Below, in pieces: positions 5,890-13,435 of a stretch of DNA of 14,493 nt. Below the pieces are notes generated by a model. The model worked only from the letters and a program-made list of their open reading frames with translations, did not search any database and had not been told where the DNA came from. A program made the translations under genes and the position numbers. The stretch's first letter is position 1, and the number at the start of each line of letters is the position of its first letter. The stretch comes from Streptosporangiaceae bacterium (GTDB taxonomy: Bacteria; Actinomycetota; Actinomycetes; Streptosporangiales; Streptosporangiaceae): contig JASHOI010000702.1 in the NCBI GenBank assembly GCA_030041195.1, positions 1 through 14,493 of the forward strand, written 5' to 3'.

Positions 5890-6813
5890 TCAGGCGCTGG
5901 TCACCTTCCGGACGAACCAGGCCGACTGCGCCAGCGCGCTGTCCGCGGCGGCGAGCAGGCCGGGCTGCAGCACGAAGTCGTGCCACAAGCCCGGCCACCG
6001 GGAGTAGGTCACGTCGACCCCGGCGGCCGAGGCGCTGGCGGCCAGCGACGCCGCGTCCGGGGCGAGCATCTCGGCGGTCGCGGCCTGTATCAGCAGCGGC
6101 GGCAGCCCGGAGTGCGCGGCGCGGGCCGGCGAGACCAGGTGATCGGACCAGGCGGACGGGTCGGCGTACGCCCGGGCGCACGCGTCGAGCCAGTCCGGGT
6201 TCAGCAGCACGTCGCTGCGCACGAGGTCTGCCGCTGACCGTCGGTCGTGACCGAGATCGAGCCACGGGGACAGCAGGATGCAGCCAGCGGGCAGATCCGC
6301 GCGCTGGTCCCGCATCGACAGGATCAGCGCCATGGCCAGGCCGCCGCCCGCCGAGTCGCCCGAGATCACCACCGAGCCCGGCCCGGCCTCGCGCAGCAGC
6401 GCCGCGGCGACCGCACGGGCGTCCTCGAGCGCCGCCGGGTACGGGTGTTCAGGGGCCAGGCGGTACTCGGGCAGCACCACCCGGCAGCCCGCCTGGGCGC
6501 TCAGGTGTGCCGCCCACGACCGCGCCGTGCGCGCCGAGCCCAGGCAGTAGCCGCCGCCGTGAAAGTGGATCACCGTGGGCCCCGCGCCCGGTGCCCGGGC
6601 CGACACCAGCTCCGCGGGTACCCCGGCTATGGCCTGCTCGGTGACCGTGGTGCCCCGCGGCAGCAGGGAGACCCTGGTGAGCTGGTCCAGGCGCGTGCGC
6701 TGCACCGGCCAGGGCAGCGCCGGGTCGAGGCAGCGCCCGCCGATCTGGCGCGCGCCGGCGCGCATGACCGCGGGTGGCAGGCGCAGCCCACGGCGAGCAC
6801 GGCGGGCGGTCAT
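5890..6813 (-). CDS. Alpha/beta hydrolase, hormone-sensitive-lipase-family esterase
   Basis: This 307-residue esterase hydrolyses carboxylic esters, usually short or medium acyl chains. The oxyanion-hole motif is HGGGY (85-89). The nucleophile elbow is GDSAGG (152-157, Ser154), with the acid Asp253 in AEMLAPDA and the base His278 in GLWHDF, so the triad is complete. YRLAPEHPYPAALED is also typical of the family. No signal peptide is seen, which suggests a cytoplasmic enzyme. The ATG overlaps the TGA of the monooxygenase gene by ATGA (6810-6813), implying translational coupling. A Baeyer-Villiger monooxygenase next to an esterase is a well-known pairing: the first turns a ketone into an ester or lactone and the second opens it. 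That context suggests the substrate is the monooxygenase product, but its identity cannot be read from sequence. Confidence 0.92.
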   Translation of the reverse strand: MTARRARRGLRLPPAVMRAGARQIGGRCLDPALPWPVQRTRLDQLTRVSLLPRGTTVTEQAIAGVPAELVSARAPGAGPTVIHFHGGGYCLGSARTARSWAAHLSAQAGCRVVLPEYRLAPEHPYPAALEDARAVAAALLREAGPGSVVISGDSAGGGLAMALILSMRDQRADLPAGCILLSPWLDLGHDRRSAADLVRSDVLLNPDWLDACARAYADPSAWSDHLVSPARAAHSGLPPLLIQAATAEMLAPDAASLAASASAAGVDVTYSRWPGLWHDFVLQPGLLAAADSALAQSAWFVRKVTSA

Positions 6814-8288
6814 GCCGCGGTGCTGGCCGGTGCGGGCCGTTTCGGCATGGCCCGGTACGCGCCGAGGTCAAAGCGCCGCACCCGGTACCGGTACAGGAAG
6901 GTGTGGTCGGGCCAGTTGTTCGTGTTCCGCCCCGAGGCGGTCGTGTACCAGTTGTGACAGCCGCTCTCCCACACCGACGTGCGGCTGGCCGACTGGACCC
7001 AGGAATTGAACGTGTCCTGCACATCGGGCCGCACGTCAACCCACGCCAGTCGCTCGGTCTCGAGCGCCTTGACCGCGCCGAGCACGTAGCCGATCTGGCC
7101 TTCGAGCATGTAGATGATCGAATTGCCGCCGAGGTTGGTGTTGGGCCCGTAGATCATGAAGAAGTTCGGGAACCCGGAGACGCTGATGCCGAGATACGCC
7201 TGTGCCCCGTCCTGCCAGGCCTCGTTCAGGTTCCTGCCGCCCGGGCCGGACACCTGCATCGGAGCGAGGAACTCCAGCGACTTGTAACCGGTCGCGTAAA
7301 CGATCACGTCGGCGGTGCGGGTGGCGCCGTCGGCGGTGACCACGCCGTCCGGCGTGATCCGCTCGATCCGGTCCGTGACCAGCTCGACGTTGGGCCGCGC
7401 CAGGGCCGGGTACCAGTCCCTGGAGAACACCACCCGCTTGCACCCCATCACGTAGTCGGGAACGCACTTGGCGCGCAGCCCGGGGTCGGGGATCTGCGAC
7501 CGGAGCTGGCGGCGCCAAAGCTGCATCGGCCCGGCGAGCAGCTTCGGCGACACGACAAAGCCGCTGGTGAGCAGCTCACCGTAGAGGAAGATGCGCAGCC
7601 GGTCGGCCTTGCGCGCCACGGCCAGCCGGTCGTACAGGGTCTGCTCGGCGTCCCGGTAGGGCCGGTCGTTCTTGGGCAGCACGTATGGGGCGCTGCGCTG
7701 GTACACGTCGACGTGGGCGGCCGTCTTGGCGATCTCGGGCACGAACTGGATGGCGCTGGCCCCGGTGCCGACGACGGCCACATGCTTGCCCGCCAGATCG
7801 ACGCCGTAGTCCCAGCGGGCGGAATGCCACGACGGGCCGGCGAACCCGTCACGGCCCGCGATGTCGGGAAGCGCGGGACGGCCAAGCTGCCCGACCGCGG
7901 ATACGACGGCCGCCGCCTGCACCGTGCTGCCGTCGTCCAGCGTGAGGACCCAGGTCGCGCTGCGCTCGTCGAACTCGGCCGTCACCACCCCGCTGCCGAA
8001 CCGCAGGTGCGGGCCCAGGCCGTTCTCGGCGGCCACCGCGTGCAGGTAGTCGAGGATCTCCTCGCGCGGCGGGAAGCGCCGGCTCCAGCGCCAGGGCCGG
8101 AACGAGAACGAGTACAGGTGCGATGGCACGTCGCAGCACAGGCCCGGATACGTGTTGTCGCGCCAGGTCCCGCCGAGATCGTCGGCGCGGTCCAGGACGA
8201 TGAAGTCCTCGATGCCCGCCCGCCGTAGCGCGACCGCCATGCCGATCCCGCCGAACCCGGCGCCGATGACCGCCACGCGGTAAGGCAT
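6810..8288 (-). CDS. FAD/NADPH-dependent Baeyer-Villiger-type monooxygenase
   Basis: This 492-residue two-dinucleotide-fold flavoprotein should insert one oxygen atom next to a ketone carbonyl using O2 and NADPH. The FAD Rossmann loop is GAGFGG (9-14). GGTWRDNTYPG and DVPSHLYSFSF follow, as in known Baeyer-Villiger enzymes. The fingerprint FxGxxxHxxxW(P/D) is present as F149-A-G-P-S-W-H155-S-A-R-W159-D160. The NADPH-binding fold carries VVGTGASA near 173-179, and YATGY lies at 331-335. The length is near the family minimum, with no N-terminal extension. The ATG at 8288 has GGGGAGG a few bases upstream. It overlaps the esterase by ATGA. A 116-base gap separates it from the upstream dehydrogenase, so it may also have its own promoter. 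A plain N- or S-oxidising flavin monooxygenase is less likely given the fingerprint. Confidence 0.92.
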   Translation of the reverse strand: MPYRVAVIGAGFGGIGMAVALRRAGIEDFIVLDRADDLGGTWRDNTYPGLCCDVPSHLYSFSFRPWRWSRRFPPREEILDYLHAVAAENGLGPHLRFGSGVVTAEFDERSATWVLTLDDGSTVQAAAVVSAVGQLGRPALPDIAGRDGFAGPSWHSARWDYGVDLAGKHVAVVGTGASAIQFVPEIAKTAAHVDVYQRSAPYVLPKNDRPYRDAEQTLYDRLAVARKADRLRIFLYGELLTSGFVVSPKLLAGPMQLWRRQLRSQIPDPGLRAKCVPDYVMGCKRVVFSRDWYPALARPNVELVTDRIERITPDGVVTADGATRTADVIVYATGYKSLEFLAPMQVSGPGGRNLNEAWQDGAQAYLGISVSGFPNFFMIYGPNTNLGGNSIIYMLEGQIGYVLGAVKALETERLAWVDVRPDVQDTFNSWVQSASRTSVWESGCHNWYTTASGRNTNNWPDHTFLYRYRVRRFDLGAYRAMPKRPAPASTAA

Positions 8289-8356
8289 GGGCCCTCCCCT
8301 CGCGCGCTGCCGGGGCGATGCCGCAGCAGCCAGACCACCGTGAACCCGGCACCGGC

Positions 8357-8362
8357 AGCATA
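8357..8362 (-). promoter_or_regulatory. Possible -10 box in the gap before the monooxygenase
   Basis: TATGCT on the minus strand is a good TANNNT -10 candidate in the 116-base gap between the dehydrogenase and monooxygenase genes. It would give an untranslated leader of roughly 60-65 bases before the ATG at 8288. No convincing -35 hexamer lies 16-18 bases upstream, so this is weak and the genes may simply share one transcript. Confidence 0.25.
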
Positions 8363-8404
8363 ACCGCTCGGGATGCCACGAGGCCCGGGGCTGCGTGGCG
8401 ATGG

Positions 8405-9409
8405 CTACCGGGCCGTGGGCCGAGGCGGCAGGCCGGCCGCCCGGTAGATGCCGTCGATGAGCTCCATCGTGCCGATCGCGTGCTCGGGCGTGGTCGGGAA
8501 CGGCTCGCCGCGCAGCACGGCGGCGGCAAAGGCGCGAAGCTGGCCGAGATACGTGGTCTGCGCCGGCCCCGGAGCCGTGCTGATCGACTCGGTGTGCTCA
8601 CCGGCCTTCGTCGTCACCCGGAACCGGACGTGGGGATGGACGAAGTTCTGTGCCCGCATCTGGCCCCGCGAGCCGACCACGTGCACGTCGGCGCGGAGCT
8701 TCCCGCCCTGGGTGAGCGACACGTCGAGCCAGGCGGTCGCCGCGTCGGGGAACCGGAGCAGGGCGCTCATCGCCTGATCCACGCCCGGGCCGTGCTCGGT
8801 GGCCAGCGCCGCGACCACCTCGGGCTCACCCGGGCCGAGCAGCCTGATGCAGTCGATCGCGTAGCATCCGGCGTCCATCGTTGCCCCGCCGGCCAGGTCG
8901 TAGCTGTACCGGATGTCATCCGGGCGGTCCAGCGGGAACGAGACCACCGCGTGGATGTGCCTGACGCCCGCCTCGGGGTCGGCGATCAGCGGCAGCTGGC
9001 CGACCATGATCTCGGCCAGCCGGTGGTACCGGTAGTGCATGGCCTCCATCACCACCAGGCCGGAGTCGCGGGCCGCCGCCGCGACCTCGCGCGCCTCCTC
9101 GGCGTTGGAGGTGAATGGCTTCTCGCACAGCACGTGCTTGCCGGCCTTGATCGCGGCCAGCGTCCACGGGCCGTGCAGCGAGTTCGGCAGCGGGTTGTAG
9201 ACCGCGTCGATGTCCGGGTCCGCGATCAGCGCCGCGTAGGAGTCGTGCACCACGGGGATGCCGTGCTCGGCCGCGAACGCAGCGGCCCGGTCCCGGTCCC
9301 TGGCCGCCACAGCGGTCACCGTGGCCTCGGCCAGCCGCCGGGCCGGCTCGATCAGCGCGGGCGGGGTGATCCGCGCGGTGCTCAGCGTCCCGATGCGCAG
9401 CCGCTCCAT
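8405..9409 (-). CDS. Gfo/Idh/MocA-family NAD(P)-dependent oxidoreductase
   Basis: This 334-residue dehydrogenase of the glucose-fructose oxidoreductase/inositol dehydrogenase superfamily has a Rossmann N-terminal half and an alpha/beta substrate-binding half. The nucleotide-binding strand reads LRIGTLSTARI, the variant seen in dihydrodiol or xylose dehydrogenase-like members. YNPLPNSLHGPWTLAAIKAGKHVLCEKP includes the catalytic Lys of the EKP motif (96-98). GGATMDAGCYAID (174-186) supplies the usual Gly-Cys-Tyr and Asp residues of the second domain. Substrates in the family are polyols, sugars or trans-dihydrodiols. The ATG at 9409 has GGAAGAG 8 bases upstream. The gene starts 22 bases after the LLM oxidoreductase stop, so the two are almost certainly co-transcribed. 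Confidence 0.9.
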   Translation of the reverse strand: MERLRIGTLSTARITPPALIEPARRLAEATVTAVAARDRDRAAAFAAEHGIPVVHDSYAALIADPDIDAVYNPLPNSLHGPWTLAAIKAGKHVLCEKPFTSNAEEAREVAAAARDSGLVVMEAMHYRYHRLAEIMVGQLPLIADPEAGVRHIHAVVSFPLDRPDDIRYSYDLAGGATMDAGCYAIDCIRLLGPGEPEVVAALATEHGPGVDQAMSALLRFPDAATAWLDVSLTQGGKLRADVHVVGSRGQMRAQNFVHPHVRFRVTTKAGEHTESISTAPGPAQTTYLGQLRAFAAAVLRGEPFPTTPEHAIGTMELIDGIYRAAGLPPRPTAR

Positions 9410-9431
9410 GGCCCGGCTCTTCCGCGGCGGA

Positions 9432-10358
9432 TCAGGCGCTGGCCGACGGGGCGAGCGCGTCGAGCAGCTCCGCTGCGCGGGCGGTCGCCGCGGCCGGGTC
9501 CACGTCCGGCGAGCCCACCTGCGGATCCCAGTTCAGGTCGTAGAAGATCTCGGTGACGCCCTGGGTGCCCAGCCACTTGGTGTCTTCCTTGATCTGCTCG
9601 GCGCTGCCGGACAGCAACAGCCGCTCGCCGCCGGGGCCGACCTGCTCGGCTCCGGCCCGCACCACGCCGCGGCACACGATCCGCATCGCTTCCGGGTCGC
9701 GGCCCGCTTCGGCGGCTGCCGCCCGGATGACGCCGATCCCCTCGGCGATCCGCGACAGGTCGGTGCGGCTCGACGTGACCCAGCCGTCCGCGATCCTGCC
9801 CGCACGCTCGAGCGCGGGCCTGGCCAGCCCGCCGAGCAGCACCGGGGGACCGCCCGGCTGCACCGGCTTGGGCTGCACGCTGCCGCGCGGGACCTCGTAG
9901 AACTCGCCGCTGAACTCGCTCGGCCCGTCCGACCACAACTCGCGCAGCACCGCGACGTATTCGGTGGCCCGTGCCCCGCGGCGGGCCATGGAGGCGCCGG
10001 TCACCGCGAACTCCTCCGGCATCCAGCCAATGCCGAGTCCGAGATCGAGCCGGCCGCCGGACAGGATGTCCACCGTGGCCGCCTGCTTCGCCAGGTAAGC
10101 GGGGGAGACGAACGGAAGGTTCAGCACGGCGACGCCGAGCCTGATCGTCGACGTGCTCGCCGCAGCGTAGGCCAGGACCGCCATGGGGTCGAGGACGCTG
10201 TGGTAGACCGCATCCATGCCGGAGCCCTCGGGAACCAGCAGCCGCTGGAAGCTCCAGACCGACGCGTACCCGGCCTGCTCGGCACGGGCGGCGAAGCCGG
10301 CCAGGTTTTCCGGGGTTGCCCAGGCGCCGGAGACGGGGGCGCCGAAACCGACTTTCAT
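9432..10358 (-). CDS. LLM-class flavin/F420-dependent oxidoreductase
   Basis: This 308-residue luciferase-like monooxygenase-fold protein belongs to a group that in actinomycetes mostly uses reduced or oxidised F420 to oxidise alcohols or reduce carbonyls and enones. Family features are the N-terminal MKVGFGAPVSG strand, FAARAEQAGYASVWSFQRL, TSTIRLGVAVLNLP, the highly typical LSGGRLDLGLGIGWMPEEF block (99-117), and GPPVLLGGLARPALERAGRIADGW. I start it at the ATG at 10358, where the first barrel strand begins. The frame is open to 10556, but that 66-residue extension has no family character and would run past the start of the divergent gene. No strong ribosome site precedes the ATG; TAGCCT ends 7 bases upstream, so a leaderless start is possible. 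First gene of the minus-strand cluster. Confidence 0.9.
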   Translation of the reverse strand: MKVGFGAPVSGAWATPENLAGFAARAEQAGYASVWSFQRLLVPEGSGMDAVYHSVLDPMAVLAYAAASTSTIRLGVAVLNLPFVSPAYLAKQAATVDILSGGRLDLGLGIGWMPEEFAVTGASMARRGARATEYVAVLRELWSDGPSEFSGEFYEVPRGSVQPKPVQPGGPPVLLGGLARPALERAGRIADGWVTSSRTDLSRIAEGIGVIRAAAAEAGRDPEAMRIVCRGVVRAGAEQVGPGGERLLLSGSAEQIKEDTKWLGTQGVTEIFYDLNWDPQVGSPDVDPAAATARAAELLDALAPSASA

Positions 10359-10515
10359 GAGTCGAAGGCTACCGTTGCCGCCGCGCCCGGTCGCGAGCTG
10401 GCAACCCTGGGCCAGCCGATGTTCGGGGGTCGAGGTCCGGAAGGGGTCCACCGGCGCTGGATGAGAGCCGCCTGGCAGGCTATGAAGCCCAGCCGATCCC
10501 GGAATGGAGCCACCG

Positions 10516-11307
10516 ATGGAGCAAGATCCCCGTGTCTGGATCGCCGCGTTGCGCAACTCACACGATCGGCTTGCCTCGCTGGTCCAGCCGCTGAGCCCGG
10601 AGCAGGTGCGCGCGCAGTCCTACGACAGCGACTGGATCGTGGCCCAGGTGCTGTCGCACATCGGCAGCGGCGCCGAGATCGCGCTGATGTCGCTGCCCGC
10701 CGCGCTGGGCCAGGCCGAGCCCCTCGACCGCGCGACGGCGTTCCAGCCGGTCTGGGACGTGTGGAACGCCAAGAGCCCGGACGAGCAGGCGGCCGACTCC
10801 CTGACCTGGGATGAGAAGCATGTCCGGGCCCTCGAGCAGCTCACCGGCGAGGAGCTTGCCGGGATCAGCATGCCGTTCATCGGCGGAATGATCCTGGACG
10901 CCGCCGGGATAGTCGGGCTCCGGCTCGGCGAGCACGCCCTGCACACCTGGGACGTGGCCGTGACCTTCGACCCGACCACAACCGTCGCGCCGGACGCGGT
11001 CGACCTGCTGATCGACAACGTGCCGTGGTTTTTCGTGCCGCGGCTAGGCCGGGCACCTGACGTCGCGTTCCGGGCCCGGATCCGGACGACCGGGCCGGAC
11101 CGCGACTACCTCCTGACCGCCGCGGATGCGGTGAGCATCACGGACTGGCCGGGTGACGGCGGCGGGGCCGACACCGAGATCAGCATGCCGTCCGAGGCGC
11201 TGCTCCGGCTGGTGTACGGCAGGCTGGATCCCGCGCACACGCCGGCCGGCGTCGTAGCCGATCCGGTCTACCTGGACCGGCTGCGCACGGTGTTCCCCGG
11301 GTTCTAG
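10516..11307 (+). CDS. Mycothiol-dependent maleylpyruvate isomerase-family protein (DinB-like fold)
   Basis: This 263-residue protein belongs to the MDMPI family, which uses mycothiol, the actinobacterial glutathione substitute, with a divalent metal. Putative metal ligands are His48 in LSHIGSGAE and Glu139 and His143 in RLGEHALHTWDV. The Glu-x3-His spacing matches the pattern I recall from the characterised maleylpyruvate isomerase. The N-terminal four-helix bundle is followed by a smaller C-terminal domain ending in DRLRTVFPGF. The start is the ATG at 10516, because GGAG at 10506-10509 is 6 bases upstream; an ATG at 10504 overlaps that site. Most family members are uncharacterised mycothiol transferases, so a true maleylpyruvate role is not implied. 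It is divergent from the LLM gene and its stop overlaps that of the MFS gene. Confidence 0.88.
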   Translation: MEQDPRVWIAALRNSHDRLASLVQPLSPEQVRAQSYDSDWIVAQVLSHIGSGAEIALMSLPAALGQAEPLDRATAFQPVWDVWNAKSPDEQAADSLTWDEKHVRALEQLTGEELAGISMPFIGGMILDAAGIVGLRLGEHALHTWDVAVTFDPTTTVAPDAVDLLIDNVPWFFVPRLGRAPDVAFRARIRTTGPDRDYLLTAADAVSITDWPGDGGGADTEISMPSEALLRLVYGRLDPAHTPAGVVADPVYLDRLRTVFPGF

Positions 11308-12503
11308 CCGGGACCCGCGAGGTCGCTGCGCGGCTCTCGTCGCCGGTAGGGCACGAGCTCGCCCAGCGCGCTCGCCGCCGTCAGCAGCAGGGTCAGCCCG
11401 GCCCCGGCCAGGATCGCGGCCGACGGCGAGGCAGCGCGCTGCACCACCCCGGCCAGGGCCGCGCTGGCCGCGTAGCCGACGCCGGTCGCGGCGTACAGCA
11501 CCGAGTACCCGGCCGCGTGCGCGCGTGGCGGCAGGGCCTCACGCAGCGACAGATTGCGGGACAGCATCACGCCTGACTCCAGCAGCCCGGCCAGGGCAAG
11601 CCCGCCCGCGATCCACGCCAGCGAGGGCAGCGTGGCAACCAGTGCCACGAAGGCGGTCACGCCCACCAGCAGCACCAGGCTTTGCGCGCGCACCGAGCCG
11701 GGCCAGCTTCCGCGTGCACCGTACAGCACCGCGCCGAGGGCCGACGCGATCGCGAACCCGGCGAGCAGCGGTCCCGACCAGCCCACGGCGATGGCCCGCT
11801 GCTGCAGCAGCGCGGGCAGGACCAGTTCGGCGAGCGCCGACAGGGCCATCGCGGCGGCACCGGTGAGGTAGATGGGCCAGCCGCGGGCGAGCGTCCGCGC
11901 CATTGAGGCGCCATCGTGGTCACCGCCGGCCGTTTCCCAGCCAGCGGGCAGTGCCCACATCCCGGCCGACGCCGCGGCCATGAGCGCAGCGGCGAGCACA
12001 AGCGGCCCGGACACGGTGACGCCGAGCGCGAGCCCGACGGTGAGGGCGGGCGCGGCGGTCCACACAACGTAGGTAAGGACGGACTCCGCGCTCAGCGCCT
12101 TGACGACCAGCGCGTCGGGCAGCCGGGAGATCAGCAGGGTGCGCAGCCCGCCGGGCGCGGCGGCGGGCGCGGCTCCGGCGAGGACCGCGAACGCGCCGAG
12201 CACGAGAACGGGCGCCCGGGGCAGCAGCCCGAGCCCGGCGAACGCGCAAGCGCCGACGGCCAGCCCGGCCGAAAGCTGGACCCGGGCCCGGTCCGGCTTC
12301 AGCCGTGGCCCGAGCACCGCGGCCCCCGCTACCTCGCCGAGCACGTAAGCGGCGGCGAGCCCGGCGCCCAGCGCGTACCCGCCGGGGCGCTCGCGAACGA
12401 GCAAGACGAGCGCGAGCGGCGTCATCGCCACCGGAAGCCGGGCGCCGACGGCGACAACTGCCCAATTCACCACCGGCCTGGTGGCGAGGTCGCGGTAGCC
12501 CAT
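11304..12503 (-). CDS. MFS-type transporter/polytopic membrane protein
   Basis: This 399-residue, extremely Ala/Leu/Gly-rich protein has about twelve hydrophobic segments in two halves. The halves are joined by a polar loop near residues 190-210 (ETAGGDHDGASMARTLARGW). The layout and length fit a major facilitator superfamily permease, probably an exporter. A short RPGGYALGAGLAAAYVLGEV segment resembles the loop and helix after TM1 in this superfamily. No substrate-specific motif is recognised. The start is the ATG at 12503, 22 bases after the Sir2 stop; no clear ribosome-binding site precedes it, so it probably depends on translation of the upstream gene. Its TAG stop lies in a CTAG shared with the stop of the convergent mycothiol enzyme. 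Confidence 0.82.
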   Translation of the reverse strand: MGYRDLATRPVVNWAVVAVGARLPVAMTPLALVLLVRERPGGYALGAGLAAAYVLGEVAGAAVLGPRLKPDRARVQLSAGLAVGACAFAGLGLLPRAPVLVLGAFAVLAGAAPAAAPGGLRTLLISRLPDALVVKALSAESVLTYVVWTAAPALTVGLALGVTVSGPLVLAAALMAAASAGMWALPAGWETAGGDHDGASMARTLARGWPIYLTGAAAMALSALAELVLPALLQQRAIAVGWSGPLLAGFAIASALGAVLYGARGSWPGSVRAQSLVLLVGVTAFVALVATLPSLAWIAGGLALAGLLESGVMLSRNLSLREALPPRAHAAGYSVLYAATGVGYAASAALAGVVQRAASPSAAILAGAGLTLLLTAASALGELVPYRRREPRSDLAGPG

Positions 12504-12525
12504 GACGGCGTGGCGGGTCAGCGCG

Positions 12526-13326
12526 TTAGCCGCGCTCGAACCCGCTGGCCGCGAGGAGCTGGTCGGCGATCTGGGGGACGGCCTGGCCGATCGGGTCGCG
12601 GATCACCGCGGTGGCGGCGGCGTCGTACGGCGTGGGATCGCGGTTGACGATGACCAGTTTGGCGCCAGCGTCGGTGGCGATTGAGCACAGCGAGGCGGCC
12701 GGCTGCACGGTCAGCGTGCTGCCGATGGCCAGCAGCAGGTCACAGCTCGCCGCCGCGAGGGCGGCCCGCTCGAACACGCCGGGGAACAGCGCCTGGCCGA
12801 ACATGACCGTGGCCGACTTGAGGACGCCGCCGCACCGCGGGCACGGCGGATCGGGCTCGCCGGCCCGGACCCGGTCCAGGGTGTCGGTCATCGCGGTGCG
12901 GTCGGCGCACCCGGTGCACACGACGTCGCGCATGGTCCCGTGCAGCTCGGTGACCCGGTCCGGCGGCGTTCCGGCCCGCTGGTGCAGCCCGTCGATGTTC
13001 TGCGTGATCACCTGGGTGTCGATCGGGCTGCCGGCCAGCCGGGCCAGCGCCCGGTGCGCCGCGTTGGGCTCGGCGGTCCAGGCCGGGTGCACCAGCCTGG
13101 CCTGCCACGACCGGCGCCTGACCTCGGGGTCGGACATGTACACCTGATACGTGGACAGCCGCTCGGCAGCGGGGTTCTTGGTCCACAGGCCCTGCGGGCC
13201 GCGGAAGTCCGGGATGCCGGAGTCGGTCGAGATCCCGGCGCCGGTGAGCACGGCCACCGCCGCGACCCCGCGCGCCCACTGGGGGGCGGGCGGCGCCACC
13301 GCCTCGGCCGGTCCGTCTGCTGCCAC
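12526..13326 (-). CDS. Sir2-family NAD-dependent protein deacylase (sirtuin)
   Basis: This 266-residue sirtuin removes acyl groups from lysines using NAD+, giving nicotinamide and O-acyl-ADP-ribose. NAD-binding motifs are GAGISTDSGIPDFRG (29-43) and TQNIDGLH (108-115). The catalytic His is H129 in ELHG. The structural zinc is held by Cys137/Cys140 (CTGC) and Cys162/Cys165 (CPRC). GSTLTVQPA (202-210) and NRDPTPYD (228-235) complete the Rossmann fold. The Tyr-x-x-Arg signature of desuccinylase-type (class III) sirtuins is not visible, so deacetylation is the likelier activity. The GTG at 13326 has GGGGAGG 8 bases upstream. The Ala/Pro-rich first 20 residues are a non-conserved extension. Forms an apparent two-gene operon with the MFS gene. 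Confidence 0.94.
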   Translation of the reverse strand: MAADGPAEAVAPPAPQWARGVAAVAVLTGAGISTDSGIPDFRGPQGLWTKNPAAERLSTYQVYMSDPEVRRRSWQARLVHPAWTAEPNAAHRALARLAGSPIDTQVITQNIDGLHQRAGTPPDRVTELHGTMRDVVCTGCADRTAMTDTLDRVRAGEPDPPCPRCGGVLKSATVMFGQALFPGVFERAALAAASCDLLLAIGSTLTVQPAASLCSIATDAGAKLVIVNRDPTPYDAAATAVIRDPIGQAVPQIADQLLAASGFERG

Positions 13327-13372
13327 TGCGCGTTCCTCCCCGGTTCATGGCCGCCAGCACATGCCACGGTAT

Positions 13373-13384
13373 CGGGGATCCCCG
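13373..13384. repeat. 12-bp perfect palindrome in the sir2/phospholipase divergent intergenic region
   Basis: CGGGGATCCCCG is perfectly self-complementary and sits about 47 bases from the sir2 start and 52 from the phosphoesterase start, roughly mid-way in the 109-base divergent gap. TACCGT, a possible minus-strand -10, lies just beside it. It could be an operator for a dimeric regulator. In GC-rich DNA a 12-base palindrome can also arise by chance. Confidence 0.35.
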
Positions 13385-13435
13385 GAAGCGGATAACACAG
13401 CACAATTGGGCGAGTCACGTTATGCGGAGGCGCTA

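Noticed and set aside
5307..6644. Plus-strand 445-codon frame opposite the DUF574 methyltransferase and esterase
   Set aside because: Arg/Pro/Ala-rich low-complexity translation without motifs; both antisense genes are well supported.
6774..8228. Long plus-strand open frame (484 codons) opposite the monooxygenase
   Set aside because: It is the antisense of a gene with complete catalytic motifs, has no recognisable domain and is rich in Arg/Gly/Pro/His as expected from a GC-rich shadow frame.
10359..10556. Longer N-terminus for the LLM oxidoreductase
   Set aside because: The 66 extra residues lack family similarity and would overlap the divergent gene; the barrel begins right at the ATG at 10358.
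9258..10814. Plus-strand open frame of 518 codons across the Gfo/Idh start, the LLM gene and the mycothiol enzyme
   Set aside because: It runs through three clearly assigned genes in other frames and shows no domain; a product of the scarcity of stop codons in GC-rich DNA.
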